Of a stretch of 64,000 bases of DNA, positions 36,574 to 48,151 are shown piece after piece (the first letter of the stretch is position 1; each line of letters opens with the position of its first letter). Where the stretch lies: NCBI GenBank assembly GCA_030272155.1, contig CP126193.1, forward strand, positions 1,922,001 through 1,986,000, given 5' to 3'. The notes under the pieces were generated by a model. It did no database searches and was not told where the DNA came from. It saw only the letters and a program-made list of their open reading frames with translations. Both the position numbers and the translations under genes were made by a program. The DNA comes from Tetradesmus obliquus. Lineage: Eukaryota; Chlorophyta; Chlorophyceae; Sphaeropleales; Scenedesmaceae.

Positions 36574-38427
36574 TGTACCCGGCTGGCTAACAGTCAGGCC
36601 CTTCTCTGCCGCTGCAGCAGCAGCAGCTGCCGCCTCTGCTGCACCCACATCCTCTTGCTTGGCCTGCTCCGACTTGAGCTGCTGCTCCTCTTGTGTGCTG
36701 CAGAGGTTTACTAAACCTCCTTCAGATGGCAGAGACTGCAGCCACACCTGCTGCCGGAAGCTGCCCAAACCAGAGGTGCGGCACAGTGCCTGGCTGCCAC
36801 TGGGCACCAGCTGCACCTCCCCTGCTCCCTGCTGCTGCTTGCTGCCTCGCACGCCAGCATCATCAGCAGCGGCAGCAGTGTCTGCGGTCTGGTCCTGAGG
36901 GGGTCCTGACAGCCTGATCCCAGTCTGGCTGTCAGGCCCATCAGCAGCAGCAGCAGCAGCAGCAGCCTGAGCTCCTGCCTGGTCCACTAGATCAGCCCAG
37001 TGCTGGCTGTTGCTGCTGCTGGTGAAGAGTGAGATGTGGCTGTAGCTGCCAACTAGGCTTGTCAGCTCGCCAAACACCCCTTGCCGTGCCTCCTCTGCTA
37101 CCTCTGCTGCAATCACCTTCTTGGTGCGACGCACCGGCTTCACAGCAACAGCAGCAGCGCCGTCAGCACCGCTGCTGCCATCTGCTGCTGCTGCTGGCTT
37201 TTTCCGCTGGCGCTTGGGCTTGGGCGCTGCATAGTCAGCATCAGCTGCAGCGTCATCATCTGCTGCTGCATCATTGTCTGCTGCTGCGGCTGCTGCTGCT
37301 GCTGGTGCACTCTTACGCCTCTGCCGCTTGGGCTTTGCTGGTAGCGCTGCTGCTGCTGGCTGCTCCTCTGCTGCTGCTGCTGCTGGCTGCTCCTCTGCTG
37401 CTTCTGCTGTCTTCTTCCTGCTGCGCCTCTTGGACTTCACCAGAGGCTGCTCTGCTGCTGGTGGTGCCGCTGCTGCTACTGCGGGCTCGCCTGCTGTCCA
37501 AAGACTTGCTGCTGCTGGTGCCTCCTCATCTGCTGCAGCAGCTGCATGCTTGCGCTTCCTGCCACGCTTGCTGGCTGCTGGTGCTGCTGCTGCTGGCTCA
37601 GTGCCATTTGCAGCAGACAGGGATGCCACCACAGCACCATGCAATGGCATAGCAACAGGGCTGCTGGCAGCAGCAGCTGCTGCTGCAGCAGCCTTCTCCA
37701 TCGCTAGCTGTGCAGCAGTGCCCCGCTTCACGCTACTGCTCTTCTTGAGCTTGCGGCTAGCTGCAGAGGACTGTGGCACAACAGGAGCAGCCTGCTGTTT
37801 GTCACCATCTGCTGCTGGTGCTGCTGCTGCTGGATTCTCTGCTGCACTCTTGCTACTGCTCTGCTGCTTGCTCCTGCGCTTGCCACTGACGTTGGCAGCT
37901 GCTGCTGCAAGAGCCGCCAAGTCTGCCTCAAGCTGAGAAGGCATGGCTAGGCCCTTATTCCCTGGCTTGTGCTTGATAAGCTGCTGCTCTTGTCCATCAT
38001 ATAGTAAGCGGCGGCTGATGCCATGCCTGGCAGGCAATGCTGCTGCTGGGTTGGCTGCTTGTATTGGTGTGGCAGCTGCTTCACTGCCAGCTGCAAAGCC
38101 ATCCTGCTGCATGCTGCTACTGTGATGACTGAGGAGGCGATACTGCACGAAGTTCACTGGCTGCCTGTCTGCGATGCAATTGGGAAACACAGCCTGGTGC
38201 TGGTAAGCAGCAGTACTGCTACTGCTGGTGTTGCGGCCGCTACGATACGACACAACCCGGCTGTAAGCTGGATTGGAGAAGTTAAAAGTCAGGTTTGAGC
38301 TGTGCCGCAACAGAGGAGCTCTTGACCGGCACAGGTAAACACCGGAACAGGCGTGTGGCTGATGATGTAAACGCCTGGAGAGCGTCTGTGTGCAGCCACG
38401 TGCGCTGCTCAGAAAAGAAGTGCGCAT
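32852..38427 (-). CDS. UVDE: UV-damage endonuclease (UVDE/Uve1 family)
   Basis: UVDE nicks DNA 5' of UV photoproducts and other distortions and starts an alternative excision repair. Exons: 38427-36463, 36207-36107, 35940-35811, 35435-35341, 35093-34940, 34527-34416, 34105-34033, 33647-33553, 33108-32852; in frame, 993 aa. The core starts at residue ~640: LPNLGYACLCMT, RWNEAHGIRLFRLSS, HRLTFHPSEF, AELEVHSRIFDEMG, INIHVGGTYGGP, ARLTVENDD, GIPIVFDFHHW, RPMVHWSE, VDVMIEAKAKE. The metal-site Glu, Asp and His residues known for this TIM-barrel family are present. The N-terminus (MRTSFLSSARGCTQTLSRR, Arg/Ser-rich) resembles an organelle presequence. Residues ~180-440 are Ala-rich with at least four basic clusters (KRGRKRKH, KSKRRSRKK, KPKRQRRK, KPKRQRKK), like AT-hook or nuclear-targeting tails. 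The tail after the core is acidic. Confidence 0.93.
33186..33250 (-). repeat. Echo of the 5' end of the last UVDE exon
   Basis: Repeats the acceptor and first ~55 nt of the terminal exon (original 33050-33115) and reads EYIDGPVNLYGLEGQVGVMI. It then diverges before the catalytic IEAKAKE. It sits 78 nt upstream of the real acceptor with its own good acceptor (ACACAG), so it could compete in splicing. Confidence 0.9.
33652..33690 (-). repeat. CTG tract at UVDE exon 8 acceptor
   Basis: About 12 CAG units on the plus strand, hence CTG in the sense strand, lie just before exon 8. Confidence 0.9.
33904..34008. repeat. Imperfect CTG/TTG repeat in UVDE intron 7
   Basis: About 100 bp of CTG with TTG and ATT interruptions on the plus strand lie 25 nt past the exon 7 donor. 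In the sense strand it is CAG, the opposite polarity to acceptor tracts. Confidence 0.85.
34871..34926. repeat. CCTGGTCAA minisatellite
   Basis: Five near copies of an 11-16 bp unit (CCCTGGTCAA) lie in UVDE intron 5, ending 14 nt from the exon 5 donor. Confidence 0.85.
35436..35480 (-). repeat. CTG tract at UVDE exon 4 acceptor
   Basis: About 14 CAG units on the plus strand directly abut exon 4's acceptor. Confidence 0.9.
35523..35800. repeat. Two ~137-bp intron units in UVDE intron 3
   Basis: Units at about 35523-35655 and 35660-35800 share CTTGACAGCAATGC, AACCATCCA, ACAGGCC and CTGCTCACAAC in order. The second ends at the exon 3 donor. They resemble the echo arrays but hold intron sequence only. 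Confidence 0.75.
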
Positions 38428-39015
38428 GCCAGATCACGAAATTGCCCCATGCACCGGCGAAGAGGCTGCTGCTGATGCTGTGCGGGGTCGCAGTGCAGTG
38501 GAAAATGATATGTGATCGCAAAAGTGAGGGCCAAATCACGGCTACGATTGTGCAAAACAACACGATAACGCCTCAGCAATCGCCTGAGCCCTATAATGGC
38601 TGTTGTGACGTGTTGCTTGTGCCTAGCTGCTGCCACGTCACAACCCTGGACCACCACAACTTCATTACGACAACCTGAACACAAATGTTGCGATTGCATC
38701 ATCTTGAAATCTCATCCTCAATTCCCTTGTGATCTGTGTGCAACACAGGTGAGGTGTGCGTCACGTGCAGATGCACGCATCCGCACTGCAGGCATGCAGC
38801 TGTTGCAACAACACCAAACGGCTTGTGCTGGTAGTACCGGTGCAGTGCCGGCAGACGCTTTGCGTAAGATCTCACACCAATGTCTGCAGCCACGTTACTG
38901 TCCTAGCATCTGTACACCTGTACTGCCTGCCCGCCCTTCAATTGTACCACGTGCGACATCGGCAGCATGGTTGTAGCGTAAGTCCACATACTGGTGTAGT
39001 GCATTGCACAGCCGC
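38428..39015. other. Intergenic, UVDE promoter side
   Basis: This lies between the UVDE start and the CFAP418 stop, both on the minus strand. It has little CAG/CTG. No coding sequence was seen. Confidence 0.5.
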
Positions 39016-40659
39016 TCATGCTTGCGAGTCATGCCCTCTGCATATCCACCGCAGCTGGTGCCCTGCTTGCTCTGCAGCATCTGCTAGCTTGGTAGGCCTG
39101 CTGCAGCTGGCCCAGCTGCACTGGCAGCACATGGCAGCGCTGCCCCTGCAGGGCTGCAGCTTTAAGGAGGTCTGCGCTGCCACGCCGTAGCTGTTCCTGA
39201 AAAACATGTAGTCCACATCTGCTGCCCAGCGCGCATCTGCATGCCTGCAGGGCAGCACATGCAATAGGACCTGTTGGCACATGCTCTACATTGACGCTGG
39301 CTGCAACCGCCGGCGGTAACACCCGGTGTTATGCCCCGCAATTGCAGCTGGTACATACCAGTGGGACGGGGCTGCTCTGACATGCCATGCACTCTTTGTG
39401 CCTGCATTGCCAACAAGACTGCTGCTTGGTACAACTGCTGACCACTGCATTCCTGTCATGCATCAGTGCACCAACTGAGCATCGCCTGCAGCATTCTCAG
39501 GCTGACATGCGAATACTGACATGCAGCGCTTGAAGCAATGCAAACTTCAGCTTGCAGACCTACCAGAGCACTTGGAAGTCGCAGCTGAGGCACTTGAGCC
39601 TGTCGCAGCAGCAAGGAGCTGGCTGCATGGGCCGGCAGCACCCTCTGCCGTCCTTGCTGCCACCCAAGTAGATGCTTGAGCACTTTAGTCTGCAGCCGCA
39701 CACAAAACATAATGGTTAGGAGCTGCTACTGCTACGGTGTGGAACCACAGCTTGTAGATGTGTCCGCTTCTTCTGCGTTGGTGTGTGTATTCACGAGATG
39801 CAGCAGCATCAGTGTGAGTCAGCTGCAGCTTTTGACAAACGCATCCTGGAAGCCAAGTACAGGGTCAGTCCTGCTGCATGTTCAACCATTAGTGCAAACT
39901 GTTGCTGGTGACATTCACCTTGCTGATGTGCCTCCTGAAAGAGAGGTTACTGCTGGCCTGCCTGTGCAAGCTGCTGTGTTGTTGCCCTGCAGTAAGCACC
40001 ACGCCCGACACAACTCAGCTCCACGCATGCCATGCGGCTGTGTTGCATCATCAGCCACATAGATCTTCACCCAGCCACGTGTGCAGGAATGACGGCAGTG
40101 CTGTGTGCAACAGAGCACAGCGAGTCGGAACACGCTTCCTACAGATCCCGACCCAGCTTTTGCAGCTGAAACCTGCTGCTGCTGCTTTTACTGCTGATAT
40201 TTGACCATGCATCTGGTTATCACTCTATTTTGGCTGTGATGCAGTCACCTTGGATGCTTGCTCCTGTTGCAACAGCGTGCTGTCTTCTTCCCTCAGCTCA
40301 TTGAGCAAGCATTCCAGGTCATCTGGCTGGCACTGCCGATGCCGCTGTTGCTGCTGCTGCTTCTGCTGGTGTAGCTGCGAGACACCTGACTTCTGTGCTG
40401 CGGCCTGCACAGTACACGGCAGGGTTAATCCACAGAACACTCATCATGCTGCACGACATGCAAGCATGAGAATAGTGTGCTGCAATGCCTACAAGTTCAC
40501 AGCTAGATGCTTTACCTGCAAGGCAGCCTTTGCGGCATGGCTGCTGCTGATGTTTGTAGTTGCTGTTGTGTGACATGCAACCGGCCTGCTCACTGTAGGC
40601 AAGTCTGCAAGCTCCTGCAGCAAGTCGTCCACCAACTGCGGATGTTTTGCTACAGCCAT
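39016..40659 (-). CDS. CFAP418: Cilia- and flagella-associated protein 418 (C8orf37)
   Basis: CFAP418 is a small cilium-linked protein whose loss in humans causes retinal dystrophy and a Bardet-Biedl phenotype. Its molecular role is not settled. Exons: 40659-40594, 40404-40249, 39986-39919, 39689-39564, 39244-39016, joining in frame to 214 aa (human 207). Seen in order: N-terminal helix LVDDLLQELADLP, second acidic helix DDLECLLNELREED, then the conserved C-terminal domain with CSSIYLGGS, CDRLKCLSCDF, DVDYMFFRNSYG, MCCQCSW and HQLRWICRGH, matching the human YLGGS...CDYLFFRNN...CQCSW...HQLRWVCGKH closely. Its cysteine pairs suggest a bound metal. Exon 5 uses the first of two nearby AGs; the second would give a stop. 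It shares a 330-bp upstream region with the EF-hand gene. Confidence 0.93.
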
Positions 40660-40987
40660 GCCGCCCTGCAGTGGCAACTTTCAACCTGGTTTCCACAATA
40701 CGCCACAAACTAACCTACTTCAGCTGCTGGCTGCTTCGTCAAGTAGCTTAGAGGCTGGAGCACGCTGTCACACAGCAGATGGACCGACGTTGACTGTCTT
40801 TTCCGAAAATTTCAACGGTGATGTTCAGCACGCAACCCATTCCAAGCTACGTTATGGATCTGTTCGGATTATTTAAATCGAATTCATCACGAAGTGCGCG
40901 TCAGTTGCACCAGTGCGATCGTGCCACAACAGCAGATTACCATTCACTATCATCATCCACTCATCTGCCTTCCACAGCGAGGACGCC
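40660..40987. other. Shared upstream region, CFAP418 / EF-hand gene
   Basis: 328 bp separate the two divergent starts. Most of it is not coding; a plus-strand stretch from 40864 (MDLFGLFKSNSS) is open but its splice phases do not fit the next exon. Confidence 0.55.
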
Positions 40988-42510
40988 ATGCAGGTGTGCC
41001 ATCGACAGCGTGTAATAATCCATCATCAACACCATTTCCTGAACTGTCTGCTGCCTGCTGCAGCAAGCACAGCAAAGACGTGCCAAACTGACAGATGCAG
41101 AGATCAAGGAGCTCAAAGAGGTGAATACAGTCCGCAGCCTGCAGCTGCATGCACTTTCACGCAGAAACAAATATATGGCTGCTTTGAGCATGCTATTCAG
41201 GTATTTACAGAGCCGGAGCAACGCAGCAGACCACGAAACAGTGCGGTTGAACACGCACTGTAAGACAGCTGAGCAATGCCACACCCACTCCACATGTGAC
41301 CTGCTGCTCAGCTCTGCTGTACATGCCCTTCACAATGCTGCTGCAAGGTGTTTGACCTCATGGATAAGGATAAGGGAGGGACGCTAACTGCAGAAGAGGT
41401 GGGTTGCTGAGCTGTATGGCCGGCCAGCAATGCAGTGTAATGCCACAGACAACAGCACACACATTGCACTTCCAGTACACCAATATCACAGCTGCCAAGC
41501 GACCAGCCCAGCATTTTTTGCATACTGCCTACCATACTCCAAATTCAGCAACCTTGAAAAGCAGCAGCCTGGCTCTGCAAGCAGCCAAGACCTGCTCATT
41601 ACTCAACCTACTAGCCTGCAAGCTGCCCACCCGCCCACCCAGTTGTGCAGCTACAACCCAGCTCCTGATGCTTCTGCACTCGCAACCCTGTTGCCACCCC
41701 TGATGCTACTGGCTCCTGCCGCTCCTGCCAGGTGTATGAGCTGCTGCAGCTGCTGGGCATGAAGAACGTGCGGCTGGACGATGTGCGCCAGATGATCTCA
41801 GAGACAGACAAGGACGGATCAGGCTCCGTGGACTTTGAGGAATTCCTGCAGGCAAGGACACACATCAGCAGCGGCATGCAGACAGCAGGCAGCCGCATGA
41901 GTCCTGCAGGATTTGGGGACAAATGGTACGTCTGTAGCTGGAGGAGAACGGCACATGTTCACCTAGTGCCTCGGACACTGGCCAGCAATTTCTAGTTCGA
42001 CAGCTGGCATGTGGTTCTGCCTGCAGGTGGCATCCAAGAAGCAGCAGCTGCCCTACAGCAAGGCCGATGTGCTGCGCAGCTTCAGGGTGTTTGCAGACAG
42101 AGGCGCACCACCAGGGTGCATCGTGCCAGAGACACTGGAAGCAGCGCTGGTAGGCATTTATGACGCAGCTACAGCAGCAGATGCACAAACTGTAACGCCC
42201 CATGTATGCCAGTTTGTGTGACAGGGGCGGGGTGTAGGGAGATACACTTGGTGTACATGCTGAGGATTGCACAAGAATGCACGTACGGCCTAGCTGCTTC
42301 ATGCAGCGCCCATGAACACATCCTGCTGTTGCAGATGCCTGCGCTTTGATATGCTCTTGTCGGTACCTGCCGTTTCCGCGCTTGCAGCTGAAGCACTGCC
42401 AGCACATGCTGGATGCTGATGAGATCTCACGGCTGGTGCACACGCTGGAGGTGCAGCCTGATGGCTACATACACTTCAAAGACCTGGTGCAGCTGTTCAT
42501 GAACACTTGA
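40988..42510 (+). CDS. EF-hand calcium-binding protein (calmodulin/centrin type)
   Basis: Exons 41064-41120, 41348-41398, 41732-41851, 42027-42149 and 42388-42510 are clear and in phase 0. The start is less sure: ATG at 40988 with a 70-nt intron gives 159 aa. EF-hand 1 has a full loop (DLMDKDKGGTLTAEE), EF-hand 2 too (ETDKDGSGSVDFEEF). EF-hands 3 (FADRGAPPGCIVPETL) and 4 (LEVQPDGYIHFKDL) keep the helix pattern but lack the acidic ligands, so about two Ca ions should bind. The lead-in RAKLTDAEIKELKEVFDLMD resembles centrins and calmodulin-like proteins. The donor after exon 41732-41851 is GC (CAG/GCAAGG). It is divergent from CFAP418, so a ciliary role is possible but unproved. TGTAA at 42632 lies 122 nt past the stop. 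Confidence 0.85.
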
Positions 42511-42631
42511 CACGCGCAGCAGCTTGTGCATGACAGCTGTACCATGCGCTACATTGACTGCTGCAGTTGATACTCTACTGGCACCTGCGATGGCCTGTTG
42601 AACCAAGTGGAAAGGAAGGGGATCAAATGGT

Positions 42632-42636
42632 TGTAA
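42632..42636 (+). promoter_or_regulatory. TGTAA polyadenylation motif, EF-hand gene
   Basis: Well-placed TGTAA after the EF-hand stop. The remaining bases to 43009 are 3' flank of the convergent fibrillin gene. A long open minus frame over 42427-43125 is a shadow. Confidence 0.55.
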
Positions 42637-43009
42637 CATACAGTTGTCGTTCTGCTGCAGTTGTCCTATTGCCCTGCATCCCCTCACCCCTGCCCACCTG
42701 AGAGTGCCAGATGTGCCAGCAGCTGCAGCTGCAGCCGCTGTAAATACAAGCGCCTTGTCAGCAGGCTCTTTGGCGACATCCTGTTGGGGATGTTTCTGTC
42801 CTTCGTGTTCCATTATTTGGGGGCGCCTGTGGATTATAGCCCAGCGCGTGCTGTTGCTGCGTGTGGTGCCACTCCGTACCAGGGCTGCGTGCCACGCCAG
42901 TCGATTAGCAAATGTCCTGGCCACTGCCACTGCCTCAACCAGCTCATCAGGCTGCAGATTGATGTCCCAGCACAGCTGCTGGAGCAGCCACATCATAGTA
43001 TGCATGATG

Positions 43010-45533
43010 CTACTGCTGTTCTGCCCGCCGTGCCACAAAGATGCTGCCCTTGTCGCCTGCAGGCAGCAGCAGCAGCAGCAGCAGGAACAGGTCATCGGCA
43101 ATGAGCCTACCAACACACCACGCACGGCAGCAGCAGTGCCTCAGCCAGCTGCACGAATTCAAACCGGCATGAACTAAGCATTGGCGAATGACATTAGGCA
43201 AGACAGCACGGTGTCCACAGCAGTGCCTGCGTGTCCACCTTTGGAGATGCGCAGGTCTTCATCCAGGTAGAGCGTGTCGATGTAGCCGCTTGGCGAGAAC
43301 ACGCCAATTGCAAAGGGCACCCTGCACAGGTCAACGCACCAGCAATAACAGTTGGCAGCAGCCCACTGCTGTAGCCATGCATGCAGCGCTTCAGCCAGCC
43401 ACAGCCAGCACAGCCGTAAAGCAGCGCCACTGTGGCGCCGCCACATCAAGTTAACCAGGGAGGCTGCCAGCTCAACCTCGGACCACACACAAGTGCACGG
43501 CAACAGCGGCGCAGTATGCAGGTCCACCCAAAGAATGTGTTTTCAACAGCTGCAGGCTGCCTGCCTACCTGAGGCTGCCCCACTTGAGCTCTGCCTCCTT
43601 GAAGGTGGCAGTGATGCGCTCGCCAGCCTGTGTGGGTGTCACCTGAGCAGGGCCATCTACATTAATGACGCCCTCCTTGCCAAACGCCTCAAACCTACAG
43701 CAGCAGACATCACGGGTCTTGCTTGAGTCTTGGTTGACAGGCTAAGGCGGTGTAGGCGGCATGTATGTGTTGATGCTGTTCAACGCACAAATATTGTAAG
43801 GAACGGATGTGGCTGCACGCAAGAGATCCATGGGACTGCATGCTGCTGTGCACAGGGAACCACTGGCAGGAGCAGCGCACAATGTGATACACATTATGCG
43901 CTACGGCTGCTGCTAGTGAGGTAAAAGCTAGCATTGCTGGCCATGGCAGCTTGTGCCAGCTGCGGTGCGGCCCCCTGCGCAGCACTTGCAGCATGCTGCC
44001 ACCCCATCCGCTCCACACTGCTGCTCACCGCGCCTGGTTGCCCACCCATCCCCGCTTGGTGTCAAAGGTCTGGAACTGCCCGCGCGCCTTGACCGTCTGC
44101 CTGCTGTCAGCCTTGCGCCCCACAGCACTGCCTGCGATGATGGGCACATTCCTGTAGCAGCGGCAGCAGCAGCGGCAGCAGAAGTAGCAGCAGCAGCAGG
44201 AGGAGGTGCGGCACAGTCAACAGAACGACAGGTGACTTTGCAACTAGACCAGTGGGAGCTGAGCTGCTGCCACTTCAGGAGTGCGAAGGTGCCAGAGTAC
44301 CCAGTCCCTGCCAGCCTTGGGTCTTCCTTGTTGAGGCACGTGTTGGTAAGGACAAACTGCACAGCTGACACAAGGGGTTTAAGCAGTACCTAGAATGCTG
44401 ATGCAGCCGGCTGTGCGCTGGCTCTGATTGCTGCATCACGATCAGCCAGCTGGCAGAGGATGCTGTCACTACAGCAGTACAGGGCTGTTTATTTTCTGCT
44501 GCTGTCAGTCCCTTCCTGCAAGCCGTACCCACTTGTAGAAGAAGTCGTATGCAGCAGCCAGCGCTGTGTTGAGCGGGGAGCGCTGCACATCACCCTTGGC
44601 ACTGTCTGGCAGCGTATACAGCAGCGCCCACCTGCAGCCACACCAGCAGCCACACAGCAGCAGTCAGGTGCACAGCTGCATACCAGACCGCCGTGAAAGA
44701 GATGGCCAAACCAAACAACACTAATACTTTCCTGCTGCGTCGAATCTAGAATGCAATTGTTGCGGGAGTGCACCCTGCTGTCATCTGCTGCTTGGCTTCA
44801 AGTGCACAGCGCCAGCGCCCAGGCCAGACCCCTCAACCCAGAAGCAACCAGAGAGCCGCTGCATAGCACGCTGTTGGTGGCGCTGCGGCTGTTGCAGGCA
44901 ATGCAAGCACGGGTCTTGTACAAGCCCCACCTGCCATTGATCAAGTCAGACTCTGCTGGCCTCGGGGTGGGGTTGGCTGCCTCCAGCTGCCTCACCAGCT
45001 GCAGCAAGCTGGCCTGCAGCGTGGGGTCGTCTGCTTCCTGGGCACTGTTGAGCCTGCGACAGTTGCACGAGCAAAACTCAGGTACAGCTGGACTCAGCTA
45101 TGCTCCATCTGCTGTTTATAGTGCAGCAAGCATTGCATGTGATGACAGAGAGTGTATAAGTGCCATTGCGGGTATGGGTATGTGTGCTGTGCTGTGCTGG
45201 GCCAGTGTGAGATGTTTGTGCCGCACCTGGTGACGGTCTTCACCAGCTCTGCCTTGAGGCTGTCTGTTGCTGTGGCCTTGGCAGCATGCACCTGGACATA
45301 TACATTTAAGCGTTAGCACACCCAGCACTCCCATCAAGTTAGCACCATAGCAGTGGCAAACATGCCGTGCTGGCCTGGCAGAGATGTTGTAGGACAGCCC
45401 CACTCACATGCATTCGCCGTGCGACTCGATTGGGTAGCAGATATGTTGTTTGAGCAGGTATGGCCGTTGCTGATCCTGCTCTGCTGCTGCTGTGGCATAG
45501 TGCTTGCCTGCGAGGCAGGTGTGACAGTGCCAT
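43010..45533 (-). CDS. Plastid-lipid-associated protein (PAP/fibrillin family)
   Basis: Fibrillins coat plastoglobules and thylakoid edges and bind small lipids. Nine exons: 45533-45408, 45291-45227, 45053-44931, 44631-44529, 44356-44301, 44151-44029, 43694-43569, 43321-43239, 43056-43010; in frame, 283 aa. The first exon (MALSHLPRRQALCHSSSRAG) is a transit-peptide-like leader rich in Ser/Arg. Family signatures follow: LVRQLEAANPTPRP with ESDLINGRWALLYT, the mid-barrel RFEAFGKEGVINVDG, ITATFKEAELKWG, and the C-terminal YIDTLYLDEDLRISKG then GDKGSIFVARR, the usual fibrillin end. The reading frame of exon 1 stays open to an earlier ATG at 45734 (MKMVRFHDPLAENLK), which would add 67 residues. 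I prefer the inner Met because it gives a normal plastid leader. Confidence 0.88.
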
Positions 45534-45894
45534 GCTGGTTGTGGATCTGCTGGTGATGTAGACGGCGCAAGCAAAGCCAGAGAATAAACACAAACAGGCA
45601 GCAGAAAGACGAGATAAAGCAACCTTGCTACACCCAGCGTTTACTTGCTCTTGTACTCGCCCGAACCCTCCCGTGACTGAACCGCTCAGTTTCAAGTTTT
45701 CAGCCAGAGGATCGTGAAAGCGTACCATTTTCATCCCTCCAGCTTCATCCCGCTATATCTGTCTGATCCATGTTCTGATTCCTTTGGTGACTGTCGAGCT
45801 GACATGAAGCAGTACCAACTGGCCATGCTGATTCTGTTGTCCATCTGAAAGCAGGACATCTGACTGCAACTTGCTGCAGACTAATCCAACCAAT
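45534..45894. other. Divergent region, fibrillin / transglutaminase-like gene
   Basis: About 360 bp lie between head-to-head starts and include the possible upstream fibrillin start at 45734. No other feature was seen. Confidence 0.5.
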
Positions 45895-48117
45895 ATGAGT
45901 ATAGTAGGATGTGCTGTAGCTGCGGGGATCTGTCTGCTGGCAGGCTGGACAGTCATACACAGGCTGCAGCATGTGTCGACAACAGCACCATCAGGCAGGG
46001 GCAGCGAGCTGCAGGAATGTGTGGCATTCCTGCAAGAGCATATGCCGGAGCGTGACAGGAAAACAGTAGACCGCAAGTTTCTGGTGCACCATGCGCGGCT
46101 GGCACTAAAAGCACGCAGGGCAAACAGCTGGGCTGCAGCAGTGCCATGGGAAGTGTTTCTAAACGATGTGCTGCCCTACCGCAATTTGGACGAACCCATC
46201 GACATTGACTGGCGCTCACTGTTCCTGAAGCGCTTTGGACCGATGGTGGCTGATGCTAGCAGCCTAACAGAAGCAGCCCAGCTGCTGAACAGGTGGGCCT
46301 TAGCACACACCAACACACCTGCTGACAGATTGGCAGTGCTGTCGACCTCACCCCTGCAGCATACGCGTGCATGCACCAGTACATGCTGTGACTATGTGGA
46401 TGCTTGCGCCAGCAGCTGGAAACCCCGAACCTGCATGTACCTGTTGAAGCACGCACACAGCTCAAACCTGCAAGGCATACTCTGCTCTTTTCCCGAGGCA
46501 CTCCCTTGGCCTCACTTTGCACCTGTTTCTGCTTATCGCCAGAGCCGACCCCTGTGCTTACTAATGTTGCTGGTGCCTCTGCCTCTGCTGCTGCAACTTG
46601 CAAAACAAATACCCCCAGGGACATCTGGAAGATCTGGGGCTTGCACTTTGTGCCTGACAAGTCGCCTGAGATCATGTCGCCAGGGCAGACATTGGCTGCA
46701 GGGTATGCCTCCTGCACAGGGCTGTCCATCTTCCTGGCAGATGCCTGCAGGGCGGTGGGCATCCCAGCACGCGTAGCAGGTGCGGCTGCGGGGTGACGCT
46801 AGCGCTAACAAGTAGTGGGGCAGACTGCCGGACAATCAACGCTCACTGGTGCTATCTCTGGGGCAGAGATGCATGCACTGCAATGACTGCAGGCGCGCCT
46901 CTGTGCCTGTCGGCACAGCACTGCATGGTACGCTGCCAAGTGTTGGTACTGCAGTCTGTGCGGGATGTACTGATAAAGTTCTGCCCACCGCCGAATGGCC
47001 TGATAAGCTGCACCTGTTAATGTTGCTGCTGCTTATTGCTGTTTGCAGGCACGCCCAGCTGGGTGCAGGACCGCAGGGACAGCCCTGATGAGCGCTTCAA
47101 CAACCACAACTGGGTGGAAGTGTATGATGGCAGCGGCTGGTCCTTCACAGGTGATCAGCAGCCAACGGGTGTTTTGAGTATAGAGTTGGTCGTAGGAGCA
47201 GTGGTAGCGGCTGGGCCTTTTCCGGTGCACAGCAGCACAGCAGCGTGTGTGGTGTTTGTTTACAGCGTGGCAGTGATGGCAGTCATGGCAGCAGCTTTCA
47301 GACGAGCTGGACATCTCTGTGGTGTTCAGTGGAGTTGATGCGCCAGCATGACTGACTGCTGTTGTTGTCACAGTACATGCTGCAAAGCCAGAAGCTGAGT
47401 TGGTGAATCTCTCTGCGGTGACAGTGTCATGCTGTTGAAGTAAACCTCCCTGGGCAAACGTTGGGTGATCAGCTGCTGTGCACGTACACGTTCATGCGGG
47501 CGCCACAGCTGCATGACTACCCGCCTGCTACCTGCTGTGCTGCTGCTTGCAGGTGCGTGCGAGTACAACACCGCAGGTGAGCAGCAGCTTTAGGGAAGCT
47601 GGTCCTGCTGCCAGTAACGCGCAGGCAAGCCAGACAGCCTTGCACCAGTGCAGCAGTCTTCCGCAGCTTGCCGCGCCAGACCTTGTGCATGTCTCAGCCA
47701 CGTTTGCTTTGAGCAGTCACATCCTTTCATAGTGTTTCCATCCCCCGTCTGCAAAGATTTGGTGGCGCAGCTGCATACCTGCAGCTTGATGTCTGTGCAG
47801 TCAACCAGAGTGAGGCGCCGCCTCGGCCATGCTGTCTATATTACGATCCAGTTCTACCTGTCTGCCCCTCTGTCCAAATTTCTGTGCAGGCTTGAATCAC
47901 ACCTGGTTCTTCCCACAACCAGCCAAGGGCCAGACACCAGGCAGCCACTGGCACGCCATCTACGCAGCATCTTACAGGCAGACGGGGCTGCCGTTCCCGC
48001 TGGCATGGGCACCAGAGGACGAGTCAGTGCCTGGCGTAGACGTGACGCAGGCATACATCGATGCGCCTGTCACGTGGGCACCCACAGCAATGGCTGCAGC
48101 GGCTGCAGCAGCAGCAC

Positions 48118-48151
<34 letters not shown>

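Noticed and set aside
40864-40993. MDLFGLFKSNSSRSARQ as first exon of the EF-hand gene
   Set aside because: No GT donor in this frame gives phase 0 for joining the exon at 41064.
42427-43125. 232-codon minus-strand frame overlapping the ends of the EF-hand and fibrillin genes
   Set aside because: It lies antisense to the last EF-hand exon and out of frame with the fibrillin end; no family resemblance.
45534-45734. Upstream start of fibrillin at 45734
   Set aside because: In frame and open, but it would bury the Ser/Arg transit-type leader inside the protein; kept as an alternative only.
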